DNA of 37,500 nt, taken from contig CAJNDS010002438.1 in assembly GCA_905221605.1 (NCBI GenBank), positions 235,857-273,356 of the forward strand, read 5' to 3'. The DNA comes from Symbiodinium natans. Taxonomy: Eukaryota; Sar; Dinophyceae; Suessiales; Symbiodiniaceae. Below, one piece after another: positions 1 to 10,099 of this stretch. A model generated the notes under the pieces. That model did not search any database. It was given only the letters and a program-made list of their open reading frames with translations, and was not told where the DNA came from. The position numbers were made by a program, and so were the translations under genes. Position 1 is the first letter of the stretch. Each line of letters opens with the position of its first letter.

Positions 1-800
1 CCCAGCCTTATGCCCAGAAAAAATTCCTAAGCCCTAAACCCTTAAGAACCCTAAACCCTAAAAACCCCTCAGCCCTCAAGCCTTAAAAAACCCTAAGCCC
101 TAAACCCTGAAAACCCTAAACCCTAAACCCTAAACCCTAAAAACCCTAAACCCTAAACCGTACAAACCTCGGAACCCTATAAGCCCTACACCCTTAGAAC
201 CCCTTGCCCTAAACCCTAAAAAACCCTCAACTTCAAACCCCGAAAACCCTAAACCCAAAAAAACCCTAAGCATAGGCATGTTTTTTCAAGCCCATCATGC
301 GAGCATTCTGTGTGCAAATGGGGGGGGGTTGCGCCCCCCCCCCAAACCCCCGCTTAATTCTTTTTCGAACCCATCATGCGAGTGGTGTTTGCAAATGGGA
401 AGGGGGGGGGTAAAAATCCCTAAACCCTAAACCCCAAAAAAAACCCAAACCCTAAGAATCTTTAAGTCCTAAAAGCCTAAACAGAGGCATGTTTTTTCAA
501 GCCCATCATGCGAGCAGTGTGTGTGTCAAATGGGGGGGGGCTGCGCCCCCCCCAACCCCCCCGCTTAATTCTTTTTCGAACCCATCATGCGGGGAAGAAT
601 CCCTGTACCCTAAACCCCAAAAAACCCTAAACCCTAAAAATCTGTAAGCCCTAAAAAACCCCCTAGAACCCAAAAAACCCGAAACCCTCCCTAATCCCGA
701 AACCCGAAAACCCCTAAAGCCTAAAAAGCTCTGAGGCCTGAACAAGAAATCCTAAACCCTAAAAACCCCTAAACTCTGAACCCCCCCAAAACCCTACAAA
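1..800. repeat. Degenerate CCCTAAA telomere-type repeat field
   Basis: Most of this stretch is built from imperfect CCCTAAA units with inserted A runs and variants such as CCCTCAA, CCCTGAA and CCTTAAG. The only clean runs are short, three to four units near 115-150. It is interrupted by two copies of a 107-bp unit, described separately. The heavy decay argues against an active chromosome end and for an old interstitial or subtelomeric array. The short reading frames across it are by-products of the repeat. Confidence 0.8.
274..591. repeat. Two direct copies of a 107-bp unit (274-380 and 485-591)
   Basis: The copies start 211 bp apart and align nearly end to end. Each begins with AGGCATGTTTTTTCAAGCC, contains a G-run facing a C-run (a potential hairpin), and ends with TTTTTCGAACCCATCATGCG. 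Within each copy the sequence CCCATCATGCG occurs at both ends. Telomere-type repeats flank and separate the copies. It may be a local duplication or two copies of a short element. Confidence 0.75.
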
Positions 801-829
801 AACCCTACACCCTAAACTCTCGCTCGAGC

Positions 830-1140
830 ACAAGTGATACATTTGTTACCATAGGGGTCTATGGGTTTGTGGATAGGGTCTATCCGCAGGGGGGTAGGGG
901 CCTATCAAAAATGGACAGGGGTCTATGCCGCATAGGGGGGTGGTATAGGTAGGGATAGGGTCTATGCATAGGGGTCTATTGGAAAAGGCATAGGGCCTAT
1001 GCATAGGTGTCTATGCATAAACGGACAGGTCCTATGTATAGGGTCCCACCACGGACGGGGAAGGCTCAGGGAATAGGACCCTATCCCAAAACCATAGGGG
1101 TCTCTATAGGGTCTATCGACGTCTATGATAGGGGGCTACT
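830..1140. repeat. Degenerate ATAGGGGTCTATG repeat
   Basis: ATAGGG(G)TCTAT(G) recurs about fifteen times with variable spacing and point changes. The unit is partly palindromic because it often runs into GCATAGG. No coding potential is apparent. Confidence 0.7.
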
Positions 1141-1149
1141 TTTTAGACC

Positions 1150-1311
1150 TATCTTCGAGCGGAGAGGGGAGCGAGGGAGGAGCGGGAAGAGAGAGGGAGG
1201 AGCAGGGAGAGAGGGAGGGGCGTGGAGAGGGGAGGGGCGGGGAGAGAGGAGGGGCGAGGAGAGGGGACGGAGAGGGAGAGGGAGAGGGAGAGGGAGAGGG
1301 AGAGGGAGGAC
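1150..1311. repeat. Polypurine tract with GAGAGG microsatellite
   Basis: The plus strand is almost entirely G and A for about 160 bp and ends in about seven GAGAGG units (about 1269-1308). Long purine mirror tracts like this can adopt triplex structures, which is inference here. Arg/Glu- and Leu/Pro-rich reading frames across it are artefacts. AT-rich simple sequence follows at about 1480-1515 and 1640-1755. Confidence 0.8.
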
Positions 1312-2299
1312 CAACAACAACGACAGAAAGAACAACAAAAAAAAATCGACAACGCTAAAAACGCGGATCCTTCTTGGGGGGCAAGGGGGGGGGGGGTGGT
1401 GCAAGCAGAGATATGTACACGCGCAGTATAGACATAAATATGCATAATGTACAGCAACAACAACAGCAATCTGTAGAACTATATATGTATACATACATAT
1501 ATACGCACTCATATACATGGGATGGATGTCCTTTCCTCCCTGATTGATCCACCATGATCCACCGTTTCGGATTCAATCCTATGAAAATACGCTTGGCGAA
1601 TGGACCTTAACGAACTTAAACAATCTGAAAGTATTGCGATCTATCTATACATATATAGATATATATTGCGATCTGTATATATATATATATTTATTTATTT
1701 ATTTATATTTATGATTATATATATATATATATTTATTTATTTATATTTTTCTGGTGCTTTTGACTCTGGCTCTCCTGCAGGGACTGCTGGAGCTCCTGGA
1801 CCTCGCTCCGATGGCTCCTTGGCTTACCAGTCAAGTGCTTGAAGACACAGGGGGTTTGGAGTGGAGGTGAAGTTTTGGGCGTGTGGGGGGGAGGTTCGAC
1901 TTTAGGGCTTTTGGGGCTTAGGGGGTTTAGGGTCAGGGTGGGAAGGTTTCGGGAGGGCTTCAGGATGTTGAGGGTGAAGTTTCAAACTTCAGGATCTCAT
2001 GTGATGCACGCCAAGGGCTGATACGACTGCGGCAAAGCTACGGTCCTGCGATCAGATCATGGGAACATGGCGAGTTCTCCAATCCGGGCAGGAGCCTTGG
2101 AAACATCACGAGGTGCTGTCAGGTCACTCATGGGCATTCATGAGGGCTCGAAGTCCTGTCGCGAGTCTTGAAGAACAATCCGAACAGTGCTTATAGGGCT
2201 GTGGACCAAATCCGTACTGCAGGGAGCACACAAAATGCTCCTCTCTACTCTGTGACTCTAAGAACTCTGAAGACTACTGGTGCCCAGTCAGCTGACATC

Positions 2300-3190
2300 A
2301 GTAATTATATACTTTGCAGTCCTTTCCGCACACGATCTTGCCACTTGGTGCCTCGTCCAGCAATTTTTGCGCCACTTTTACAAGCGCAGGAAGCCAGCTT
2401 GCGGTCGCTCAGAAGCAAGTACAGGACACCATAGCACGTACACAAGCTCGCTGCAAACCTGGGGGGCCGACTGTGCTCCATCACAACAGCATGGCCATTT
2501 TTCCACTCATCAACCTGCTGCCTCGATAGGTTGGCCGTCTCGATCGAGAAGCTCAGAATCACGTCCATGTTTCAGAGCTGTTGGCATGGAATGTTGATCA
2601 GGTTGCATGCACCGATGCGTACCGATGCTTTCTGCCCATGTCATCTGGCACAAGATGTTGCAAGAGGAACCGGGTCCCAAAAAATCATTGCCACCGAAGA
2701 TGCAACAATTGATCCTTGAGCTGGCAAACCTGCTTGACGCTCACATCCTGTCAGGCACCCCATGCAAACTCCATGTCGTCAAGCCGAGCCAAGCCGATAG
2801 AAGATGTTGCTGGTCCCGATGGATCACATTGCATTCGGGCTCAAGATTGCCAAGCACGCTCGGCTTATCTCTGCTTTCCGAAGTTTCTGCGGCCAGGATT
2901 CAGTCATGCTTCGCAGCTCCGCCACCTGCTTCGAGCTGCCAGATCATCTTTCTAACGTGAGGATCTGCCTTTGATCCGCTGCTACCGCACTATGCTATTA
3001 TACTCATTACATTCCAGCAGTTGCAAGCTCTATGAAAGACACGCGTTGCCTTTGGCTGGGGCGCCCTTGCCAAGGCCCAGTTCCCAGCCTCACACTCCAG
3101 CTTGCGGACGGCGGGAGCTGCCCAGGCTTCCAGGCTCTGCAGGCGACGCTGCGCGTCGGACTCCTCCACCAAGAGCTGGGATGCCCCGTT
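2300..3190 (-). CDS. Possible multi-exon gene with coiled-coil exons (uncertain)
   Basis: No single long frame is present, but several minus-strand stretches look like short exons. 3,000-3,172 reads VEESDAQRRLQSLEAWAAP followed by a further charged helical segment. About 2,830-2,945 contains KQVAELRSMTESWPQKLRKA in one frame. About 2,310-2,382 contains KVAQKLLDEAPSGKIVCGKD. All three have heptad-like Leu/Ala spacing and mixed charge. They lie in different frames and I could not place splice sites with confidence. The strand agrees with every confident gene in the window. Function is unknown. A decayed pseudogene or chance composition are alternatives. Confidence 0.3.
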
Positions 3191-3199
3191 AAAGCCCTC

Positions 3200-4015
3200 T
3201 AGAAAATGTTCCTGAATATGATCTCCCTTAAACCCAACAAGGGAAAAAATATAAAATGTTTCAAGGGCCTACCTTAGAGAACATTGTGTTGTGGGCAAGG
3301 ACGTGAAAAGACCCCAGCAATGCTGGACGGCATCATACGCGCAAGCTTGCTCTTGCACTTCTTTATTCCCTTTCTTTAGCTAGGCGCTTCAAGGAACTGT
3401 CAGCAAGCACTTCCGAGCACGTGCCGCGGCTCCTGCGATGCTTTCTTCTGCACCTGCCATGGTGCAGCTTACACTGTGTGGACTGTCGCTACACGGTTTA
3501 TGGTTTAGGAGTGGTTTAGGGTTTAGGGTTTAGGAGCACCGTGCCTCTGTTCGCATCCTGGCCAGGCTCATGTGTGTCTCCTGAACACCTAGGATGAGAT
3601 GCGATGGACTGCAGATCAAAAAGCTGGTCGGCTGCAGTCGGCGGCTGTTAACTATCTCTTGCGTGCGCATGATGCATGGAGAATGCGAATAATGGGGAAG
3701 ATTCTGCCAAGAAGCTCTGCTGCAGTGTAGCGCCCAATCGTTGCTGGACGTCCTTGCTCTCGCGGCGCTGCTGCTCCATGAGCTGTGAGGACTGATGCTG
3801 CCTTGGCAGGTTCGTTTCAGGGGCGAAGCCCGCGAACGTACACCGAATGAAGCAAAGCCGGGGTGCTCGTGCTTGACCAAATCCAGCTCCTGATTGACTA
3901 CTGGATCAGAAGGTGTAACGTTGCTTGCATCATGGCCTCTGTAAACTTGCTTTCGGTCAGTGTTTGTCATGGTTAAACCCACATGCCCTCCCGAGCTCAC
4001 ATTCAAGGTCTCTCA
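3200..4015. other. Intergenic region downstream of the FkbM-like gene
   Basis: It holds a short TTTAGGG-like cluster at about 3496-3534 and no recognisable gene. A minus-strand frame at 3530-4006 lacks family features. It could include the 3' UTR or a missed 3' exon of the FkbM-like gene. Confidence 0.4.
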
Positions 4016-4021
4016 AGAATC

Positions 4022-5008
4022 TTACCGTGTCACCAACCCTGGGCTCACTGATCCCGGAAGTAGGGAACTTAGAGTGGGGCGACCCTGGACGACATCGACA
4101 TCACTTAGCAAGAATCCCAGGCACCCCAAGAACACACCTTCACTGACTCTGCCGATTTTGAGAGCCGAAGGCCCGCATGTTGACACAGCTCGGATCCACA
4201 CTTTGGGATCTGGATCCGCTGATGACCCAGTGGTCCGAGAGCGATGGCCACAAAGCAGCATTTTTGCGGTCAGCTGGGCTCGGGGATCGGACATGCAGCC
4301 ACCCCACCTCTGACTGGCCTCAGATCGTGTCAGCTCTGAAGGCATCGTGCCCAAAGGCCTGTCGCAGCGCACGCATTCATAGCCCGAACCCGCCAGGGTG
4401 TCCAGAAGGGCCGCCTCCTCCTCACCACGCACCTCCATGTCAAAGACGTCCGGGTTCCGCTTCAAGGGCAGCTCCAGCAAAACCCAAGGCTTGAACCGCT
4501 CCAGCGACCTCTTGGCGCCCTGAACGGCCGCGGAAAGCTGCTGTCCCTCCCCGATGGAGCCCAGGCCGAGCCTCAACAAGTCCAGGCGGTCGACCGAGGG
4601 CCCCAAAACCTGGTCCACGCTGACCACCGGCACCTTTCGATGTCTTTTGCCTGTGCTCAGGCGGCGGAAGTCTGCAAAGGGCATCACATCAGGCTCCTCC
4701 ACGACGACCGTGCCTTCAGACACAGCGCCCAGGGCGGCTTGGTGGGTGTCCACGTTGGGGAGCTGTGCTAGGGCGAGGTTGGCCGTCAGCAGCTGCAAGT
4801 TGAGCCTGGAAGGCTCTAAAGCAAGCAGGCGCCCGTGAGCCACGCGTGAGGCCAGCGGGATCGTCATCGCACCAGTGTGCGCCCCAGCCTCCAGTATCCT
4901 CCCGTGCGTGGGGAGAAGAATGCCATGAAGCAAACCCTCATGGCCCAACCAGGCGCCACAAACCTCAAGCATTCGACCCACCACTATGTCATAGATGTTG
5001 TACAGCAT
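4022..5008 (-). CDS. FkbM-like SAM-dependent methyltransferase homologue
   Basis: Residues 1-180 of this 328-residue frame resemble the FkbM methyltransferase family, which O-methylates sugars and other small or polymeric substrates. The N-terminus (MLYNIYDIVVGRMLEVCGAW) matches the usual start region. The SAM-binding motif I is ILEAGAHTG at 38-46. LALEPSRLNLQLLTANLAL at 62-80 matches motif II and the following helix, and RFKPWVLLEL at 171-180 is the expected late strand. The segment normally reading close to DLIKIDVEG is here DLLRLGLGS (143-151), so the acidic Asp/Glu pair is missing. Activity is therefore doubtful, or the protein is divergent. The ATG at 5008 is preferred over an upstream in-frame GTG because it matches the family start. 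The last ~70 residues match nothing I know and may be intron read-through. It lies 200 bp downstream of a glycosyltransferase gene on the same strand. Confidence 0.65.
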   Translation of the reverse strand: MLYNIYDIVVGRMLEVCGAWLGHEGLLHGILLPTHGRILEAGAHTGAMTIPLASRVAHGRLLALEPSRLNLQLLTANLALAQLPNVDTHQAALGAVSEGTVVVEEPDVMPFADFRRLSTGKRHRKVPVVSVDQVLGPSVDRLDLLRLGLGSIGEGQQLSAAVQGAKRSLERFKPWVLLELPLKRNPDVFDMEVRGEEEAALLDTLAGSGYECVRCDRPLGTMPSELTRSEASQRWGGCMSDPRAQLTAKMLLCGHRSRTTGSSADPDPKVWIRAVSTCGPSALKIGRVSEGVFLGCLGFLLSDVDVVQGRPTLSSLLPGSVSPGLVTR

Positions 5009-5029
5009 TGGCCAGCCTTTCACAGTGGC

Positions 5030-5056
5030 GATGCTAGGCTCCCCTTGCCTAGCATC
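5030..5056. promoter_or_regulatory. Perfect 10-bp stem-loop upstream of the FkbM-like gene
   Basis: GATGCTAGGC at 5030-5039 pairs perfectly with GCCTAGCATC at 5047-5056 around a 7-nt loop. It sits 22 bp upstream of the ATG, so it is probably in the 5' leader or trans-splice region of the FkbM-like gene. A regulatory role is not shown. It may be the remnant of a small inverted-repeat element. Confidence 0.5.
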
Positions 5057-5208
5057 CCTTCAAAGTTGCTTCAAAAGTAAAAAGTACAGTAGTTATACCA
5101 GTTATGCCAGGCATACTCTCCAAGTTCATTCTCTCACTACAGTTCGACACAGGGTCCGTGTGTTTTGCGTGCTTTCAGGTCATGGGTTCCCTCACCCTGC
5201 GACAGGTT

Positions 5209-7038
5209 TCAGGAAAAAGCCGTGCCTTGTCGTGTGCTGACCAGTCGGTTCCGCGGCATGTGTTTGCCAGCAAGCTGGGGCTCTTGCCAATCCCTCACAA
5301 AACAGGCACGCAGATCCTCCTCGCCTTGAGTGCAGTCAGTAAGGACTCCCTCTCGCCAGCATGCCTCTGCAAACAGGAACTCCTTGCTGCAGAAGGCTGC
5401 TTGGGCCACCGCTGGTTCAATTGCAACGTCTGCTGCTTCAGGCTGCTGGCTGGACTGGGTGAGGCTAGAACTTGCCAAGTGGCTTTCATTGGCTGAAGGA
5501 TCCCGCAAGACAGACTCCAACAGCTGGCTCATGCGCTGGCCGACCGAGGACTGAGCGAAATGGCTGTGAAGAGCCATGCGTGCACTGTTCCGTTCCGTGG
5601 GGGAAGGTGGCGCCACCCAGGTCTCAAGAAGCGCCTCGGCCGCCGCAATGCTGTCTGGAGGTGTCCAAGACCCAGGCCGATCATCGCGGCCTCCACTGGG
5701 GGCCTGCCGTGGCGTTGGGAGAAGAACCTTTCCCAGCACAACGTTCTCAGCCATGGCTGTAGCCCCGTTCACGATCACAGGTGCTCCGCTGGCCTGCGCT
5801 TCAATGACTGGAAGGCCAAAGCCTTCCGCGCGGCTGAGCTGCAGCAGGACGTCGCTTGCACTGTAAAGGTTGCGGAGCTGCTCTTGAGACAGCTTCTCAC
5901 GACTGCTGCTCGCGCCCCCATCTGGCTTCAAGCTAAGGCCGACTTCCGCTAGCAATGCTCGGATATCCACCGACCCATCCACGTCGCAATGCAGATGCAA
6001 GTGGGCAAAGGACGTACGAGCGCAGGCTTCAGGCACGGCCTCCCCTCCACACAACTCGGCGATGCGTGAGCGCACTCGTGCGAAAGCCCGGATTCCTGCC
6101 TTATGAGACTTGCGATTTGCTTCGCTGCTTGGGGGAGGCGGATTGCGTCCCACGATCAGCACGACAAAAGCCTTTTGTGGCAATCCAAAAGCACTCCGCA
6201 ACCTTCCCCGACTGTCGCTCTCAAAGGCCAGGGGTCCTTCTGCGAAGGATGGGTGCAACGCGTGTGGAACGTATCCCAAGTGGGGCGGCAACCATCGGAC
6301 CTGAAAGGACTTAGCCTCTCGCTCCTGGGCATTTTGCAGCTCCTTGGCCCAGGAAGCCAAGGCCGCCTCATACACACCCCGGCCCCACACCGACATGGTG
6401 ATCACACCTGAGAAGAGCTCTAGCGCGCTGCCCGATCTGTCTGGCCGTGTCGGGTCGTCGCTTAAGAGAGGGTCGAAGAGGATGGGCAGCCAAGCAACGA
6501 GGGGTGGAAGATGCTCGCTGGCGGCGGCTTGTTTCACCTGGCTCGGTGCAGGCCCAAGCCACCAGGCGTCGTGCAAATGCAAGATCACATCCGGCTTCCG
6601 AAACGGGCATGCTGCGCTGCAATTTTTCGCTGCAGCCTCCAGCAAGTCTACAGCCCTCAGAACTTCCAGCCACCCCTCGCCGGTCTCGTGCCCCGTAGGC
6701 GGCGCAATCCGAGTTGTGAGCACTGGAACACCCGACAGAAGTGCTCGCGGATCTCCTCCCGCCTGCGCCAGGGCATCTGATCGGCTCATGCTGTGCCTCC
6801 TCAGCATCGCCTCGAGGTCTTCTGCAGGAAGCTCGCCACGGTGGCGCAAGTTCCAGGCAAGGAGCTGCACGTGCCAGCTCTGCTGGAGCTCCGCCACGAG
6901 CATCTGGGTCTGGCCTCCGTACCCTGTCCGACTGATCGGGTGAAGCGTGGATAAGAGAACCGACCGGGATGGCCTTGCCATGGCACCTGCCACACTTGTG
7001 AGGGCTCCCAGAAGGCAGATCCCCGCAAAGCCAGCCAT
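5209..7038 (-). CDS. GT4-family glycosyltransferase, predicted secreted or ER/Golgi
   Basis: The 609-residue product is a retaining GT4-type (glycosyl transferases group 1) enzyme that would transfer a sugar from a nucleotide-sugar donor. It opens with a hydrophobic segment (MAGFAGICLLGALTSVAGAM) typical of a signal peptide or anchor. The N-terminal Rossmann half has the glycine-rich acceptor-side loop (GYGGQTQML, about 39-47) and DVILHLHDAWWLG (about 150-162). The C-terminal Rossmann half begins at FVVLIVGRN (about 291-299). The family signature is AEGFGLPVIEAQASG (about 404-418), with the two glutamates of the E-x7-E motif at 405 and 413. The last ~60 residues, with five cysteines, are outside the catalytic fold. 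I chose the ATG at 7038 because the signal-like segment starts there. An in-frame ATG at 7200 would add 54 proline-rich residues encoded partly by a homopolymer tract. No introns are evident. Substrate unknown. Confidence 0.8.
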   Translation of the reverse strand: MAGFAGICLLGALTSVAGAMARPSRSVLLSTLHPISRTGYGGQTQMLVAELQQSWHVQLLAWNLRHRGELPAEDLEAMLRRHSMSRSDALAQAGGDPRALLSGVPVLTTRIAPPTGHETGEGWLEVLRAVDLLEAAAKNCSAACPFRKPDVILHLHDAWWLGPAPSQVKQAAASEHLPPLVAWLPILFDPLLSDDPTRPDRSGSALELFSGVITMSVWGRGVYEAALASWAKELQNAQEREAKSFQVRWLPPHLGYVPHALHPSFAEGPLAFESDSRGRLRSAFGLPQKAFVVLIVGRNPPPPSSEANRKSHKAGIRAFARVRSRIAELCGGEAVPEACARTSFAHLHLHCDVDGSVDIRALLAEVGLSLKPDGGASSSREKLSQEQLRNLYSASDVLLQLSRAEGFGLPVIEAQASGAPVIVNGATAMAENVVLGKVLLPTPRQAPSGGRDDRPGSWTPPDSIAAAEALLETWVAPPSPTERNSARMALHSHFAQSSVGQRMSQLLESVLRDPSANESHLASSSLTQSSQQPEAADVAIEPAVAQAAFCSKEFLFAEACWREGVLTDCTQGEEDLRACFVRDWQEPQLAGKHMPRNRLVSTRQGTAFS

Positions 7039-7134
7039 CTCTTTCCGAAAAATAAAGGCACGAATGATCTGATCCGAGCTTTTTAAGCTGCAGGTACCCA
7101 AGTCCACCGAATGCCAATTCCGGGCTAAGGGTGC

Positions 7135-7162
7135 CGGGGGGCGGGGGGGGGGGGGTTGGGGT
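7135..7162. promoter_or_regulatory. G-rich tract upstream of the glycosyltransferase
   Basis: The plus strand carries runs of about six and thirteen G's plus a shorter run, about 100 bp upstream of the chosen start codon. It could form a G-quadruplex on the strand opposite the coding strand. No function is shown. A similar purine-rich G tract lies at about 7909-7943. Confidence 0.3.
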
Positions 7163-7199
7163 GCTTGCTTCGTAAGGATGTAATTGTACCTGCGCTTCA

Positions 7200-9460
7200 T
7201 TTGCGCAACTCAAGTCCACGATCAGATTTCGCCCGAGGAAAAACTTCGCTGAAAATTTGGCCAGGGGAAGCTGTCTTGTGAGCTATATTCCTTCCACTTA
7301 AGCCGGAGTATTGGCTGAGAATTCCTTACTTAAGAATTTCCGGGGCTGAGGTATTTCCTAAACAAACATTCTTAACCAGCACTCGCACTGCAGACTCGAA
7401 AAGCATTATCAGTATGGAAATCGAAGCCAAATTGCCCCCTAGTGGGCTCCGGTGTCCTTGCGTAGCTCCACGAGCTGTTGAGCCAGCATGCCCGTTTGGT
7501 TCCGGATCAGCTTCCTTTGCCGGCTTTTGGCTGCATTAAGAAGTCTTGATTGCCAAGCTGCAGACATGGCACCACTGAGTCATCATGAGATCAGCTTGCC
7601 GTTGGTCCTTGCAGACAGCGCGCGCATGAGCGCCAAACCCCAGCTCCACCCAAGGCAGCCATGACGGTTGAAAGCAAGCATGAGGCTACTTCGGCCGAGC
7701 AGCCACAGATTCGAGCTCTTGTGCCCACTCGAAGTGCTGTCTGGCGAGATCGGCGGCTGGTATGGATGCATAGGATGCGCCGCCTGCCGCCGGACTCTCT
7801 ACCAATCTTGAAAGGCGGTGCACCGTCACACGTCATCACGCTTGCAGTGTGAAGGATTCCTTTGTCATGGTGGGGCTGGGAATCCCTCAGCCCTGAAGAC
7901 CTCAGGCTGGGGGGGGAAAGGGGGGGGAGGAGGAGGGGGTGGGCCTGGAGTGCTCAACCGGCCATCCCGCGTTACGGGTGGGGTTTGCATGATGGAGTCG
8001 TCGTCGGGGAAGGAGCTCAGGAGTACCTGAGATGCTGGAGGAGAAATAATCGTGGTGGCAACCATCTGTGCGGTTGCGAAGTCAAAAAAACCTCAAAAAA
8101 GCTCAACATACCTCAAGCCAGAATCTTGAAGCACTTCATGCAATTCCTGAGCTGAGGCCCTGTTACTCGGCTCATGCCCTCCGTCTGGAAGGACTGATCC
8201 GCATCGGTAGCTCCGGGAGTTTCCTGCGCTTTCAGCAGGCCAGACCACTGTTTAACCGCCCTGCACTGCCCCATGTGTATCGTACAGCAGCCCTGGAATC
8301 CCGTAGGAAGCATCTCCGCGGCAGATACTCAGATACGCGGCAGAGTTTCTGAACCCTGAAATTCCTGAAATAGGACAATGAGCATCGCCCTGGGAAACTA
8401 GTCTCTCTTCTGCCTCCATGTGATATGCGGGCGAGGGGCATTCATGCGCGTTCGTGCCGTCGTCTCCGAGAGGAAGGACTCCTGCCAAGAATCGTGAAAT
8501 GTCGTGAAGAAGAGAGGCAGCGACCTGTAGGGTCAGTCGGTTGAGAAGGCATCCATGTCCAGATTCCGGCAGAAAAAACTTGCATGAGCACGCGTGTCAC
8601 ATCGTGCTTTTCACAGCTTCCATGTGCTCTCGTTGCCTTACATGCCCTGGACTTGCACCGTGTGAAAATATCCGAAAGAATGTTACCCTTCCTTCACGAG
8701 GTGCAGTGCCAAACAAGTCAAGAAAGAGCTGTTGCCATACCACCCAGAAGGCCCCCTGCAAATACACCAAGACCCCGGCTGACAGCATGGTCATACTCTG
8801 TACCCCAAACCCTAAACCCTAAGCCCGAAAAACCCTCAAGACGCAGCCATGTCCGGCCAGACACACTGCTTCACGAGACACAGTCGCGGCGCAAAGAAAC
8901 CGCCGGCCGGCATATTGAACCAAACACACACTCTTGGCAGGTCCAGTCCAGAGGCCAGAGGTAGGCAGAAATGGAAGCATGACATGCACAAATATAGCAC
9001 CTCGAACCCTGCAATTACCTACGAGTACTTAGGACTGTGCGTTCCTTCTCTGTGCAACCGGGCGACCCCTATGCACCGTGATGCATGCGTTCTCAGGCCG
9101 CGTGCCCTAGAAGTGATGCCGAACGTCACAACACTTGTACCAACTTGGTGCTGTTTCAAGCTTCGCTCGTTATGGACTGGCAGTGTGCCTAACTCGCAAT
9201 ACATATTCCTACCTGCACTTTTAACTGTTTCCTGACCATTACTTCTTAAAAAACATTCTGGCCGGATGCATATCCAGTACATCAAACGGTGCACGCAATC
9301 GGCTCTCGAAGGGTTTAAGTTGATTTAAGCAAGTCAGCGGCTCCTCGGCAACTTTGCCGAAGGGACCTTGTGGGGCCGACACCAACAGATTTACAGGTAT
9401 GGACCTCCCAAACCCTTTCTGAGCCCCAAACCCCTTAACTTCTCTCAAACTCCATGGCTC
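7200..9460. other. Region without a recognisable gene
   Basis: Only short frames with no family features were found on either strand. A short CCCTAAA-type remnant lies at 8808-8835. Untranslated regions or small exons cannot be excluded. Confidence 0.4.
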
Positions 9461-9468
9461 CACGAATC

Positions 9469-9730
9469 TCAGCCCAGCAGCTGTTCTTCGCCTTTGCAGC
9501 TTCCGTGTCCGACGCTGGCTCCTTGTGCAGGACAGAACGGATGAGGCGGACTCAAGGCACATGAAGGAAGCAAGTGGGCAAACAAGCATGGCATGTCCTC
9601 CTCTGCTGTAGCAGCTGGACCGTCTGTCGGTGGAACTTCTTCGGCTTCTTCATCAGCTTTGTCTTCCGCTTCAAGTGCATGGCTTTGGCCTGGGCAGCGC
9701 TGCTGTCCGTCTGGAGGATACATGTGTGCG
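9469..9730 (-). CDS. Possible acidic exon (uncertain)
   Basis: The minus frame includes HALEAEDKADEEAEEVPPTD followed by Gly/Pro/Ala-rich sequence and ends at a stop at 9469. The charged, low-complexity composition resembles linker exons of dinoflagellate proteins. No domain, start codon context or splice site is convincing, and the opposite strand has a Ser-rich frame from the same composition. Function unknown. Confidence 0.2.
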
Positions 9731-10099
9731 GACGACAGACAGGATGTCAACCTAGCATGGCAGCAAGCAAAAAACTGGTGCACCATCAGCTAGGCCAGAG
9801 TCTGAGATCGCAGCAGTCCTCTGCTTCCACTTCAAGTGGCCTTTCCTGACAGGGATCGTCTGACCGGATCGGTCACGAAGGTGCATTTGGAGCTAGTACT
9901 TGAGCTAGTGCTGCAGCAGCACGTCGCCTGCTCCAGGAGAGCCATGACGAAGGCTGCCCAACAGGCTTCCGGAAGGCTGGACTCTGCCGACGACATTGCC
10001 AGATGATCTCCCAACCCACGCAGTGACTCAGAATGCGCCCTGGCTCGACGTTTTCGCTCGTGGGGCTAAGGATAGGCACTCAATGATAACCTGCTGCCA

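Noticed and set aside
1-170. Left edge as a true chromosome end
   Set aside because: The units are too degenerate for a maintained telomere and are interleaved with other repeats.
1123-1518. 131-codon Leu/Pro-rich minus-strand frame
   Set aside because: It is the complement of the polypurine tract.
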